A stretch of DNA of 64,000 bases from Caldithrix sp. (GCA_020722685.1 DYKH01000008.1:1-64000), one strand, 5' to 3'. Positions 16,784 through 26,127 are shown, numbered from the stretch's first letter. Notes: generated from the sequence alone by a model not told the origin. Numbers and translations: made by a program.

Positions 16784-17739
16784 TTTTGTTTTTTAGAAGC
16801 TACGGTTAGAACCATCGATTCCCGGCCGGCGCCATTCTCGATTTCAAATACTGCTTGATTGCTCTGCGCGTCAATATCACGCAGGTATCCGCCAGAAACC
16901 TTATCGCCTTTGCGAAGCTTGATGATTTTGCCCTTTTCATTTTCAATGATGACTGAAAAAGCGGTAATTGCCAGCACTCTGCTGCCGGACGAGACTTCGG
17001 GCAATGCAGATTTTCGCGTCGAGGGGGGCCGCTCCACTGCTGCGTGGTGCCCGGCTGCCGGAATTTTACTGAACCCCGATCGTGGTCTTTGTGCAGCGAA
17101 TTTCACCCCGTTGCTGCGCACCAGCGCCGCCAGTTGTTTAGGAGCCTCGGACTGAACGGCCATTTCGGCAATATTGGGGCCGTCTTTTCGCTCAAAGCCG
17201 CATAGAGAAATCGAGTATCTTGCTTCGGCTCCCGGCAGCTTGTTTTCCTCACTCTCGTTCGGCTCGACCCGGCTTATGCTGAGCGATTTGACGTCGTAAT
17301 AGACGGGGCCGTTTTCCAGCAACCAGAGCAGGCGATAGATGTCAGCAAAACTTCCTTCCCCGCTTAGCTTATACGTTCGGCGCAAAACCTCTGCCAGAGA
17401 ATCCTCCTTTTCAAAGACCAAATTGATGCCCAAAGAGCTATTAGCCCGCTTTGTCTCTCTGAGGATGTAATCGTAGGTTTCACCTGGAGATTCATGGGAA
17501 GCAATGGCCCCTTTCTTGCCTTGGCTGATCTCTTGAAGCCGCGCGTAGTAGTCATTCAAAGTAGCAAGGTCTCTTTCCAATTCCTGCAGCTCGGTCAGCT
17601 TTTTGAACTTTTGCAGCTTTTCTTTCAACAGTCGTTGGTGCACGCTGTCCTGATGTCCATAGAGGTAAAAAAAGCCGGCACCTAACACCAGCGCCCAAAA
17701 CGCTGCAATGATGATCGTGTTGCGTACCGCATAAGACAT
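16780..17739 (-). CDS. Fused PilO-PilP-like pilus alignment protein
   Basis: 319 residues. A membrane helix (about 6-27) is followed by a coiled coil (about 30-75), then a ferredoxin-like PilO/GspM-type domain (about 80-185). A linker rich in Pro/Arg/Ser leads to a C-terminal beta domain (about 245-315) with IIKLRKGDKVSGGYLRDID, which resembles the HR/PilP domain that binds the secretin. In Pseudomonas, PilO and PilP are separate proteins; here they appear fused. The start codon at 17739 lies beyond a 281-base gap from pilMN, and the stop overlaps the secretin start. Role: inner-membrane alignment complex linking the motor with the secretin. Confidence 0.75.
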   Translation of the reverse strand: MSYAVRNTIIIAAFWALVLGAGFFYLYGHQDSVHQRLLKEKLQKFKKLTELQELERDLATLNDYYARLQEISQGKKGAIASHESPGETYDYILRETKRANSSLGINLVFEKEDSLAEVLRRTYKLSGEGSFADIYRLLWLLENGPVYYDVKSLSISRVEPNESEENKLPGAEARYSISLCGFERKDGPNIAEMAVQSEAPKQLAALVRSNGVKFAAQRPRSGFSKIPAAGHHAAVERPPSTRKSALPEVSSGSRVLAITAFSVIIENEKGKIIKLRKGDKVSGGYLRDIDAQSNQAVFEIENGAGRESMVLTVASKKQK

Positions 17740-17828
17740 ATTATACCTGACTATTCAAATAATCCTAACCCGGACAAGCCGGAACCAGAAATAGATAATA
17801 GTTCAAACTTAAATTAGCTTTCGCCTGT

Positions 17829-17922
17829 CTTAACGCAGAGAGCGCCGAGGGCGCAGAGTTACGCAGAAGTGTACTCATGCTATGAAACTTTCCTCTGCGG
17901 TCTCAGCGGCCTGTGCGTTGAG
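17829..17922. repeat. Imperfect palindromic element between pilMN and pilOP
   Basis: Arms 17829-17858 (CTTAACGCAGAG...GCGCAGAG) and 17893-17922 (CTCTGCGG...GCGTTGAG) pair at 23 of 30 positions, with a 34-base loop. It interrupts an otherwise tight operon. The style (CTCTGCG..GCGTTAA) is that of dispersed intergenic repeats; a fragment of similar character, CTTAGCGCCTTGGTGCC, lies near 5604. Confidence 0.55.
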
Positions 17923-18020
17923 TTTTTAACATTTGCCAGATTTGCCTAGATGTTTACAATTAAGCTACTAAAACAACCGTCGAGCCTCTCTTGTACTCCT
18001 GCTCGCGCTCCTGCTCCCCC

Positions 18021-19616
18021 TTACTTACTATTAGCCGTCCCTTGGTTTACCTGGCATTCCATCGTGATTCTAAGCGTGCTGGCATTTTCTTCTTTGGTGT
18101 TTAACACGCTAATGACTTTGCTTTTGCGGATGAAGCGCTCCAACTCAGCCACTTGCTCTCTGCTGGTGATTTCGGCATCTACAACCAAACTGCTGGGAGC
18201 GGGCGTTTCCAAACGCACTAAAGAAAAAGGTCCAGTAGCGTTGAATGCATCGGAAAAGGTTTCCAAAACGGGCGTCCAGCGGGTGGTATTTTGGGTCAAG
18301 GAATCGAGCAAAGAGGAGCCCTTCTCCAAGCTGCTAATCCTCGCGCGAATGCTGTCCACCTGCATTTGCACGGTGGATAGTCGCAATAGCTCCTGATTCA
18401 TTGAAGCCAGCGATTCTTGCGCCAGCTTAATCTCCTGTGCCTTCTTGAAGCTTTCAAAGCTCAGAAACAAGGCACAAAGAAAAAGCACCAAAAGCATGGC
18501 AAAGCCGTGCCAGGCGATTTTGTATACTGCCTGCTTGTCATGGATCCGGCGCGGCAAAAAGTTCTGGTTGTAGGGCGGCTCCACCTTGCCATCCAGGAGT
18601 TTGAGCGCCAAAACAATAGGCACGCCGTAATAAGCAATGCGGCGACCAAACGGCTCCACCTCCGGGGCAACGGTGGCGCGGACGATTTCGAATCTTTGGA
18701 TGACCAGAGTCGGCAGCTTTTCGCGGAAAAATTGCTCTGCCTTGGCTTTGTCGATTTCGCCGACCAAGATCATTCTGTGCAATGGTCCGATATTCCCGGA
18801 GTCAAACTCGAACAATATTTTGGAAAAAACCGTATCGCAGACGTTTTTCGATTCGGCGCCCTCATGGATCGTCGGCAAAACAATTTCGATTTCGGAACCG
18901 CGCATGAAGAATACTTTGGTAAAGCTCTTCGCAAAAAGTAAAACTGCCACATGCTCGTTTTCGGCCACACTGTAGCTGACCCGAATCTCATGGGCCAAAG
19001 CGAACTCGATGGTATCGATCAGCTCTATTTTCGGCGGTCGTGATTTGGTAACCCGTATCGATTCCAAGAGCAACGTGGAGAGCACCAGCGGATCATCATG
19101 AACCATTCCCAGATAGGTGCCGTTCTTGCGTCGCAGGTAGCCGACTCGTTGCAGGTCCGGCTCGACGCTGACGTCCTCATTAAATTCCTGCCAGATCGCC
19201 CGTCTGATTTTGGGCGGCTTGGCTTCCGCAATTGCAGGGATATTTTTATACAGCGTGAATGAGTCACACAGATTGAAAGCCAAGCTTGCACCTTTTGGGC
19301 ACATGCGGTTCAGCAGATCGATGATGACGTCGAAATTGGTATTGGCCTCGGAAATCGCGGACGCATCGACCGTCTCTTCAGACTCATTGTTCTTGAAGCC
19401 GAACGGGCTTGTGTCCGGCACTGACGTCGTCTCGCCATTGCCGTCCCCCGGGGCGCTGCCGACCGCCAGCTTCTCCTGCCCTTCGGCTGGATCCAGCGAG
19501 TCGTAAAGATCAAAAGCCTCCAGCATTTCGATCTGTACTGTCTCGTCTTTTTTGCTGAGCAGTGCAGCTCTTAGTATCGATCCATCGATAAAAATGCCTA
19601 AGGCGCTCTTCTTCAT
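18021..19616 (-). CDS. Fused PilM-PilN-like pilus inner-membrane protein
   Basis: 531 residues. The N-terminal part (about 1-335) starts KSALGIFIDGSILRAALL, like the first strands of the actin-like PilM/GspL cytoplasmic domain; an acidic Ser/Glu-rich insert occupies about 45-85. Near residues 365-388 there is one membrane helix (GFAMLLVLFLCALFLSF), then a coiled coil (about 390-440) and a periplasmic ferredoxin-like domain with SLVRLETPAPSSLVVDAEIT. This order is PilM followed by PilN, as in GspL of type II secretion, so the two T4P proteins are fused here. It starts 9 bases after pilT. Canonical nucleotide-binding residues of PilM are not obvious. Confidence 0.8.
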   Translation of the reverse strand: MKKSALGIFIDGSILRAALLSKKDETVQIEMLEAFDLYDSLDPAEGQEKLAVGSAPGDGNGETTSVPDTSPFGFKNNESEETVDASAISEANTNFDVIIDLLNRMCPKGASLAFNLCDSFTLYKNIPAIAEAKPPKIRRAIWQEFNEDVSVEPDLQRVGYLRRKNGTYLGMVHDDPLVLSTLLLESIRVTKSRPPKIELIDTIEFALAHEIRVSYSVAENEHVAVLLFAKSFTKVFFMRGSEIEIVLPTIHEGAESKNVCDTVFSKILFEFDSGNIGPLHRMILVGEIDKAKAEQFFREKLPTLVIQRFEIVRATVAPEVEPFGRRIAYYGVPIVLALKLLDGKVEPPYNQNFLPRRIHDKQAVYKIAWHGFAMLLVLFLCALFLSFESFKKAQEIKLAQESLASMNQELLRLSTVQMQVDSIRARISSLEKGSSLLDSLTQNTTRWTPVLETFSDAFNATGPFSLVRLETPAPSSLVVDAEITSREQVAELERFIRKSKVISVLNTKEENASTLRITMECQVNQGTANSK

Positions 19617-19625
19617 TTTGGTTTC

Positions 19626-20840
19626 CTATACTCTGCTATAAAAAAGCTCTTGGATTCTTGTCTTGTTGTTGGCGTAGTTATAGGCGGATGACTCGGTTAT
19701 AAGGCGGTTCTTAAATAGCCGGTACAAGTCCTGCTCCATCGTAATCATGCCTAATTTGCCGCCTTCGCTGATCATTTGGTAGATTTCATGAGTATTCTTG
19801 TTGCGAATGGCCGCCTTTACCGAGGAGGTGACCAACAGGATTTCCTTTGCCAGCACCAGCTTGCCGTCTATGGTTGGCACGAGTTTTTGCGATATGACCA
19901 CGCGCAGCACGTCCGCCAACCGATTGCGCACGCGTTCCTGTTCTTCACCCGGGCACTCGGCCACAATACGATCGATGGTCTCGACAGAGGAACTGGTGTG
20001 CAAGGTAGAGAACACCTTATGGCCCGTGTCGGTAATTTCCAGACAAGTCATGATGGTCTCCGGATCGCGCATTTCACCGACGACAATGATATCCGGGTCC
20101 TGACGCAGCGCCTGCACAGCCCCTTCCTTAAAAGAGTTGACATCACGGCCCACTTCCCGGTGCCGGACGATGCACCTTTTGGATTTGTGAATATGCTCAA
20201 TGGGATCGCCAATGATGACGATATGCCCATCGACGCTCTGGTTGTTGGCATCGATAATGCTATCCAAGGTGGTGCTCTTTCCCGAGCCGGTAATGCCGGT
20301 GATCAGAATCAGTCCCTGCTTTTCGTGTGCCAACGAAAGCGGTTGGGCGATGTTTGGGTGTATGCCTAAACTTTGAAACGGATAAATGTCTTCCGCGATG
20401 GTGCGGAAATTAAGCGCCAGATGGCCGAGGTCGAAATACATGCTGGCGCGCCATCTCAGCAAACTTCCATTGCGCTTGAGGCTATAGGAAAAATCTGTGG
20501 CTCTATTCTTGAAGAGTCTTTCGCGCTGCTTCGGGGAGATCAAAGCTTGGCAAATGACATCGGATTCGTCTAGTGAAAATCGCCCAAGCTCGGGTTTTGG
20601 CATTTTCTTGCCGAAAATTCGCAACCAAATGCTTTCTCTGGCCGTCGTTCCCCCTATTTCCATATCCGAGGCATGCAAATCGCGCATATAGATAAGGAAT
20701 TTGCCGACGTGCGTTTGCAGTGCTACTCTCTCGTTTTCTGACAAAGATTCGACGTTTTTGGCAATGATCATTTGCCGGTCGATGCCGTCAACATAGTTCG
20801 GAACGTCCTTCAGGACTCTTGCGGTAATGCTTTGTAGCAC
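19626..20840 (-). CDS. pilT: Pilus retraction ATPase PilT
   Basis: 404 residues, hexameric cytoplasmic ATPase that powers pilus retraction. Walker A is GITGSGKSTTLD (about 180), followed by the PilT-type IGDPIEHIHKSKRCIVRHREVGRD region, the Walker-B-like DPDIIVVGEMRD, and the His-box stretch VFSTLHTSSSVETIDRI. The order and the absence of the tetracysteine motif separate it from PilB. The N-terminal 60 or so residues exceed the usual PilT length (about 345). It lies between the histidine-kinase-like gene and pilMN. The paralogue PilU is an alternative, but only one retraction ATPase is present in the window. Confidence 0.9.
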   Translation of the reverse strand: MLQSITARVLKDVPNYVDGIDRQMIIAKNVESLSENERVALQTHVGKFLIYMRDLHASDMEIGGTTARESIWLRIFGKKMPKPELGRFSLDESDVICQALISPKQRERLFKNRATDFSYSLKRNGSLLRWRASMYFDLGHLALNFRTIAEDIYPFQSLGIHPNIAQPLSLAHEKQGLILITGITGSGKSTTLDSIIDANNQSVDGHIVIIGDPIEHIHKSKRCIVRHREVGRDVNSFKEGAVQALRQDPDIIVVGEMRDPETIMTCLEITDTGHKVFSTLHTSSSVETIDRIVAECPGEEQERVRNRLADVLRVVISQKLVPTIDGKLVLAKEILLVTSSVKAAIRNKNTHEIYQMISEGGKLGMITMEQDLYRLFKNRLITESSAYNYANNKTRIQELFYSRV

Positions 20841-20937
20841 GGCTTTCCCACCAAAGACAATTCATTTAATCATCAGTTTCTTAATCGTCGGAGCGTTCAA
20901 AGCTCCGGTAGTCCCGTTATAAAGTGGGTCGAATGGG

Positions 20938-21921
20938 TCATAGGGCTTCGCTTTTGACCGGCATGTCTTCTGCATAATTCGACCGGTACATGTCGATAAT
21001 CTTGACATCCGACAAAGGCTCGCGGTAGCTGGGCAAATACAGTTTTTCGATTTTCGCTAGCGTTGTGCGCATGCGCATGATAGCATTCCAAATCGACTGC
21101 AATCGTTCCGAACCGGTCCCACTGGTTTCTTGAACCAGTTTTTCCGTATTCAGCGAGACGATGGCCAGAGGGTTGTTGAGCTCGTGTTGAATGGTTCTTG
21201 CCATCTGATGGATGGCTGCTTTCTTTTCCATCTGGACGATTTTTTCGTGCGATTCCAAGATTTGATGATTCTGTTTCATCAACAAATCGTTGAGCTTGAT
21301 CAGATTGCCATTTTGTTGTCGTAAGGCTCCCGCCAAAAAAGAGGAGATAAAGTAAACCAGAAAGAACAAACACGAGTAAGAGACCAGAGTGTGTATATTG
21401 GCTTCAATGATGGTCGACAATTGATCCGGGAAGCCTTTGAAGCCTTTCACCACCAGGTCGCTGTTCAAGACCAGCACAAGAAACAGACCGAAAATACTCG
21501 CCATACACGCCCAAAGACCCGCACGCCTGCCAATGGTGATGCTGGAGGTGAGAATGGGAATCAAGTAACTCCAGATAAGAGGGCTCTTGATTCCGCCGGT
21601 CATAAAAATGCCCAGAGAAAAAATGGAAATATCGAGCAAATTATGGACGATGGGGTATGAGCTGTTATCGCTGAAATTCTCCAGCCAGAAACTGTAAACA
21701 ATGTTCAGTAAAATTATCCCGGCCAAAATGAGTACGAAAGCGTGTTGGGAAAAATATTCGCCTTTCATTCCCATTTGTATAATTCCCACGGATAAGAAAC
21801 TGATGGTGGATAACCAGCGAACATAGTTCCACCATTTGAGCATCTCTTTGACACTTTTTTGCTCGATCTGCGTCACCTGAGTGTCCAAAAGACTTTGATT
21901 TGCTGCTGCTGCCATGATCAT
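20938..21921 (-). CDS. Membrane histidine-kinase-like protein ending after the H-box domain
   Basis: 327 residues. Six or so hydrophobic segments occupy about 30-205 (for example ISFLSVGIIQMG, AFVLILAGIILLNIVYSF, LFFLVYFISSFLAGAL), then a coiled coil and a dimerisation domain with IQHELNNPLAIVSLNTEKLV, a good H-box. About 50 residues later the protein ends; no N, G1 or G2 box of the HATPase domain is present in this frame. The bases downstream do not restore one in another frame. It lies directly after a receiver/cNMP-type gene and before pilT. It may be a phosphotransfer or dimerisation partner, or a truncated PilS-like sensor. Confidence 0.75.
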   Translation of the reverse strand: MIMAAAANQSLLDTQVTQIEQKSVKEMLKWWNYVRWLSTISFLSVGIIQMGMKGEYFSQHAFVLILAGIILLNIVYSFWLENFSDNSSYPIVHNLLDISIFSLGIFMTGGIKSPLIWSYLIPILTSSITIGRRAGLWACMASIFGLFLVLVLNSDLVVKGFKGFPDQLSTIIEANIHTLVSYSCLFFLVYFISSFLAGALRQQNGNLIKLNDLLMKQNHQILESHEKIVQMEKKAAIHQMARTIQHELNNPLAIVSLNTEKLVQETSGTGSERLQSIWNAIMRMRTTLAKIEKLYLPSYREPLSDVKIIDMYRSNYAEDMPVKSEAL

Positions 21922-21970
21922 CCTATCCTTTTATGATTGAGTATTGAAAGGCAGATATATCTCTTCAAGC

Positions 21971-22891
21971 CTAATTAACGCTGACTTGCTTGTTCAATTC
22001 TACCTTTTCCTCGTTACCGTTGTTGCCGCTCGTCCATTTGCTGTCCCGATTCTTTTGTATCGCTTCCACCAACTCCTCGTAGCAAGTGATGAGCTTGGCG
22101 GAAAGGCTGAGTATGATGTTGGCAGCAAAGCGAGTGAACAGCTTTTTGTCGTGCGTGGAAAAATATTCTTTCATTTTGTCTTTGGAAAGAATCAATAATT
22201 CCATGGCCGTGTCCGCTTCCAGAAACAGGGAAATATTGGCGTCACTGCGCAAAAAGATGGAGGCTTCGCCGACTGCATCGCCGGCGTTCAAGGCACCAAC
22301 CATGCAATCGCGGTACCAGCAGCGAGCCTTGCCGGCGCGCAGGAAGGCCAATTCCTCGTTGCAGTTGACGACGAAACCGCCGCCCTTGCCCACCTTTTCC
22401 GTTCGTCCCAATCTCATAACTTCGGCGATGGCGTCCTCCGGAAAGCCGGCCAGCAATTTGGGAATGATCATTTTTAGGATTTCGTCTCCCGGAGTTCTTT
22501 GCTCCTTGCTGCCCGAGTATTCTTTTGCTTTGTTGTCCAGCAGTTTGTTGACCGTGTCGATCAACCGCTTGGACCAAAACGGCTTGGTCATGAACTCGTT
22601 CGCTCCGGCTTTGACGGCCTTGTTGGCGATGTCCACGCTGCCAAAACCGGTGCAGGCAATGATCCGCATATCTTGGGCCATGTTGCGCAGCTTTTCGATG
22701 ACGTCCAGTCCGTTCAGTCCGCCAGGCAGCACCAAATCGACCAGCGCCAGATCGTAGGCGTTACGCCCGGCCTCGACCAACGCTTCATCGCCGTCTTTGA
22801 CCGTGTCCACAATATGACCTTCGATGCGGAGCATATCTGCCGACAAGTTGCGAATCTCTTGCTCATCATCGACGACTAAGATACGTGCCAT
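21971..22891 (-). CDS. Response-regulator receiver fused to a cyclic-nucleotide-binding-type domain
   Basis: 306 residues. The receiver (about 1-120) has VVDDEQ (Asp8/Asp9), the phosphorylation site in LALVDLVLPG (Asp52) and TKPF for the conserved Lys. The second half (about 140-285) looks like a CRP-type beta barrel: FVVNCNEELAFLRAGKA, then GDAVGEASIF. The usual phosphate-binding RxA part is replaced by RSDANISLF, so ligand binding is doubtful. No DNA-binding HTH is present. It starts 36 bases after pilB and precedes the kinase-like gene, so it probably regulates pilus activity by protein contacts. The combination within a pilus operon is unusual. Confidence 0.8.
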   Translation of the reverse strand: MARILVVDDEQEIRNLSADMLRIEGHIVDTVKDGDEALVEAGRNAYDLALVDLVLPGGLNGLDVIEKLRNMAQDMRIIACTGFGSVDIANKAVKAGANEFMTKPFWSKRLIDTVNKLLDNKAKEYSGSKEQRTPGDEILKMIIPKLLAGFPEDAIAEVMRLGRTEKVGKGGGFVVNCNEELAFLRAGKARCWYRDCMVGALNAGDAVGEASIFLRSDANISLFLEADTAMELLILSKDKMKEYFSTHDKKLFTRFAANIILSLSAKLITCYEELVEAIQKNRDSKWTSGNNGNEEKVELNKQVSVN

Positions 22892-22927
22892 GTTTTCTCT
22901 CCTTAGTTAGTTTTCCAAAAAGAAGGA

Positions 22928-24712
22928 TCACTCGGTCGTGGCCGCAGCGACTTCTTCTAAACTTACCATTCCTGCTAACGCCCGCCTTCGGGCTGCCGCC
23001 CGCAATGTGGACATGCCGTTTTTGATGGCACTCTCACGGATAGCGTCTTCATCAATTTCGTTCGCAGCGTGCAAAATAATATGTCTAATCTCAGGGGTGA
23101 ACGGGAGCACCTCATGAATGCCGATGCGACCGGCAAATCCATTTTTGCATTTATCACAGCCAACCGGCTCGTAGAAATTCGCTTGGGCAATTTCCTCTTT
23201 GCTAAAGCCCAAGGAGAGTGCATAGCTTGTGTCGACCTTCTTACTCGGCCTCTTGCAGTGTTTGCACAGCGTTCGCATCAGCCGTTGGGCAACGATCAGG
23301 TTGATCGCGTAGGCGATGAGAAAGGGCTCGATCCCCATCTTGTACAACCGGGACAACACGCTGGCGGCATCATTGGTATGGAGCGTAGAGAAAGTCAGGT
23401 GCCCGGTATTGGCCAACTTGATGGCGATCTCGGCCGTCTTGGCGTCACGTATCTCGCCGACCATGACAATGTCCGGGTCGTGACGAAGAATGGAACGAAT
23501 CGCCTGATCGAAATTCATTTTGGGTCCAATCTTCAACTGCCGGGCTCCCTTAATATTGTATTCAACCGGGTCCTCTACGGTCAGCACGTTCACTTCCGGC
23601 GTCGTCACCTGATTCAAGGCGGCCACCAGGGTCGTACTTTTACCGCTGCCGGTCGGACCGGTCAAGATCACCATTCCTTGCGGCTTGGTAATGGCCTTGA
23701 CGAATTCCCTTTTGGCATACTCGTCGAAGCCAAGCTTGTCCAAGTCACTGATGACTTTGCGGTCATCCAAGACACGGATGACCACACTTTCGTACTTGCG
23801 GGTGAAGGCGCTGGAGACGATGGGCAAAATAGAGACGCGGAAGCGGATGAGATAGTTATCGATCTCCCGTTGCACAAAGCCATCTTGCGCCATTTCCCAC
23901 TCAAAGCGATCCACATTCTTTGTACGATCCTTTACCACCGCCAAAAACGCTTCTGGTTTAATGGACTCCTGACGATGCCAGAGACGCAACCGGCCGTCTA
24001 TCCGAAAGTGAAGCTCGGTGATGTTTCCTTCCTTGGGGATGATATGAATATCGCTCGCACCGCTCCTCACTGCCTCGATGAGCGCGCCCTCGAACAGATT
24101 GACAAGAATGCTTTGACTAACAGCCGCATTGAGCTCCTCCTCATCTATTCCCTTTTCGGCGCCCTCCTCATCCAGAAAAGCTACATCTTCGCTGGCCTCT
24201 TTAACAAATTCGAGAAACTCATTCTCCGGCGGCAAAACCTTGGTTATGACATCATTGATATCTTCGAGCTTGGCATAGGCCAGCTCGAATTTCTTGATTC
24301 CTGCCTGCTGCAAGACCTCTTCGATACTGCGATCGGTGGGATCGGGCGTTATGAAAAGCAGCAGGTTCTTATTCTTCTCGCTAAAGCCAAAAGGGAGAAT
24401 TTTTCTGCTAATCAATTCCTTTCTCGCCTTTGGCTCCAGGGTGCGAAAGAAATTCTGAATAAACTTGATCCAGCCTTCCGAGATCGTCACCCTGCTGAGA
24501 TCGATCTCGCGAAAAGCATAAATCCGGCTAATGGCGCGATAAATCTGGTGTCGATCATAACCTAAGTCATGAACCAGAACTTCGCCAAGGCCTCGCTGAC
24601 CACCGTTATTAGACAGCTTTTCGATGGCCTTGGCTAAGCTTTCCTTGCTAATGATCCCCTCTTCCCATAGCATCTCGCCAATGGCGATCGGAAGACGTGA
24701 ACTGCCTTTCAT
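22928..24712 (-). CDS. pilB: Pilus extension ATPase PilB (GspE family)
   Basis: 594 residues. The N-terminal region (about 1-160) is an MshEN-like module; it begins LPIAIGEMLWEEGIISKE. Walker A is GPTGSGKSTTLVAALN (about 347), with LTVEDPVEYNIKGARQLKI after it and DPDIVMVGEIRD as Walker B. A tetracysteine zinc site is formed by CKHCKRPSK and VGCDKCKNGFAGRIG, typical of GspE/PilB and absent from PilT. MshEN domains commonly bind c-di-GMP, but I have not confirmed the two RLGxx motifs. The gene starts 3 bases after the pilC stop, and it powers pilus assembly. Confidence 0.95.
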   Translation of the reverse strand: MKGSSRLPIAIGEMLWEEGIISKESLAKAIEKLSNNGGQRGLGEVLVHDLGYDRHQIYRAISRIYAFREIDLSRVTISEGWIKFIQNFFRTLEPKARKELISRKILPFGFSEKNKNLLLFITPDPTDRSIEEVLQQAGIKKFELAYAKLEDINDVITKVLPPENEFLEFVKEASEDVAFLDEEGAEKGIDEEELNAAVSQSILVNLFEGALIEAVRSGASDIHIIPKEGNITELHFRIDGRLRLWHRQESIKPEAFLAVVKDRTKNVDRFEWEMAQDGFVQREIDNYLIRFRVSILPIVSSAFTRKYESVVIRVLDDRKVISDLDKLGFDEYAKREFVKAITKPQGMVILTGPTGSGKSTTLVAALNQVTTPEVNVLTVEDPVEYNIKGARQLKIGPKMNFDQAIRSILRHDPDIVMVGEIRDAKTAEIAIKLANTGHLTFSTLHTNDAASVLSRLYKMGIEPFLIAYAINLIVAQRLMRTLCKHCKRPSKKVDTSYALSLGFSKEEIAQANFYEPVGCDKCKNGFAGRIGIHEVLPFTPEIRHIILHAANEIDEDAIRESAIKNGMSTLRAAARRRALAGMVSLEEVAAATTE

Positions 24713-24715
24713 GGC

Positions 24716-26056
24716 TCACATCCCAGGTAGTTTGGGCTGCATCACCGCAGTCTCGGCGGATACGATGGTTAAAAGTGTCATCACAATCATGATCACAAAA
24801 GCTACCGCTACCTGAATCCAGTCGACAATGCTCTTCATGCGGTAGCTCGTTTCGCGCTCGTAGTAGTTGGCCACTTGCAGCGCAACGCTTTTCAAGGTGC
24901 CCGACTCGGCGCCGGTGTTCAAACGGGTGAGCGCATTCTCGGTAAAAACCTCCGCTTTCTTGAGCGCCTCAACAAAGCTTTTTCCGTCGCGCACCATCAG
25001 GGGGATGGTAATCTCCTTGATTTGCTTTTCCATATACTTGTTGCGACAGGCCTCAGCGGCCGTACGAATCACGTCGATATTTTCGCCCGAGCCGCTGTAC
25101 ATAGAATGAAATACCCGGCAAAAGATCTCCACCGAAGCTTTATGCATCAACGGGCCTATTACCGGTAGTTTGACAAAATACTTGCCGATGAAGATTTGCC
25201 CCTTTGTAGTCATGGCCAGACGGAACAGAACGATGGGCGGAACCACCATCAGAATGACCAACAAAATGATGTTATCACGAAAAAAATGGCTGAGGTTCAA
25301 GCTTGCCTGAGTCATCGGTGGGAGCTCGGCACCAAATTTTTCAAATAACTCGGCAGTCTTGGGGAAGATGTAACCAATATAGAAGATAATGGCGGCAACC
25401 AGCACCAACACGGTAATGGCCGGCATCAACAATGCGCTCTTTAAGCTTTTGCGAAATTCCAGGGTTCGCTCCAAGAACTTGGCGGTATTGTCGTAAACCT
25501 CCGCCATGTTGCCGCTCTTGGAGGCAACACCCAACATTTTGGCCGGGAACTTGCCTAGCATGTTTGACTGTTTGGAAAATACTTCCTCGCCGTCTTTGCC
25601 GTCCTTCAGATCGGCGTGAATCTCCTTGATGACCCGCTTCATCGATTTGTTATTGATGTCGGTTTCCAACAAGCTCAATATTTCATCAAAGGGGAGCTTC
25701 TCTCGCAGCAGATCGGCGGAAAGTCGGATGAAGGTAATCACATCGGCGTATGGCGGCTTGAAACGATAATCCAAAACCTGTTTTTGCACGCGAATGTGTT
25801 CAAATCCCATGCGTCGGAGAGCAAGCTCGACTTCTTCTTTGGAATAAGCCTCCTGCTCGCCTTTAATCAATTCCCCATCACGGCGACGAACTTGATAATT
25901 AAATGTGCATTTGCGCTCGATAGAAACAAGAGAAAAGCCATGCTGCTTGGCTAATATTTGCAACTTTTGTTTGGCGTCGCGCTTTCCTTTTGCCTCTATA
26001 TGCCCAACGATGCGTTTCCGTTGCGGCGCAATGCCATTGTATCGAAATTCTGCCAT
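24716..26056 (-). CDS. pilC: Inner-membrane platform protein PilC (GspF family)
   Basis: 446 residues. The N-terminal 90 residues hold two related Y-x-G..GxxEAxxxxxAxxxL segments (RYNGIAPQRKRIVGHIEAKG and the partly matching GELIKGEQEAYSKEEVELAL). Two GspF domains follow, each with helices ending in a membrane segment (ITVLVLVAAIIFYIGYIFP and the C-terminal VAVAFVIMIVMTLLTIV); a third hydrophobic segment lies at about 265-285. The motif GAESGTLKSVALQVANYYERE is the standard T2SSF signature. It is slightly longer than usual (about 400). It connects the cytoplasmic ATPases with pilin polymerisation. A terminator stands between the pilin gene and this one. Confidence 0.95.
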   Translation of the reverse strand: MAEFRYNGIAPQRKRIVGHIEAKGKRDAKQKLQILAKQHGFSLVSIERKCTFNYQVRRRDGELIKGEQEAYSKEEVELALRRMGFEHIRVQKQVLDYRFKPPYADVITFIRLSADLLREKLPFDEILSLLETDINNKSMKRVIKEIHADLKDGKDGEEVFSKQSNMLGKFPAKMLGVASKSGNMAEVYDNTAKFLERTLEFRKSLKSALLMPAITVLVLVAAIIFYIGYIFPKTAELFEKFGAELPPMTQASLNLSHFFRDNIILLVILMVVPPIVLFRLAMTTKGQIFIGKYFVKLPVIGPLMHKASVEIFCRVFHSMYSGSGENIDVIRTAAEACRNKYMEKQIKEITIPLMVRDGKSFVEALKKAEVFTENALTRLNTGAESGTLKSVALQVANYYERETSYRMKSIVDWIQVAVAFVIMIVMTLLTIVSAETAVMQPKLPGM

Positions 26057-26103
26057 CTCCCATCCTGATTTTCACCTAACAAAGCTATACCCCAAAAACT
26101 GCA

Positions 26104-26127
26104 CAGGCCCAAGCTTCCTTGGGCCTG
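26104..26127 (-). terminator. Intrinsic terminator between pilin gene and pilC
   Basis: Perfect 10-bp stem (CAGGCCCAAG, loop of 4, CTTGGGCCTG); on the minus strand it is followed after a few bases by GTTTTTG. It should end most pilin mRNA and let only some transcription into pilC, a common way to make much pilin and little machinery. Confidence 0.7.

Noticed and set aside
20897..21373. Missing ATPase domain of the kinase-like protein in another frame
   Set aside because: The overlapping frame has no N, G1 or G2 box, so a simple frameshift does not explain the loss.
23069..24565. 498-codon frame on the plus strand opposite pilB
   Set aside because: Shadow of the pilB frame; no recognisable protein.
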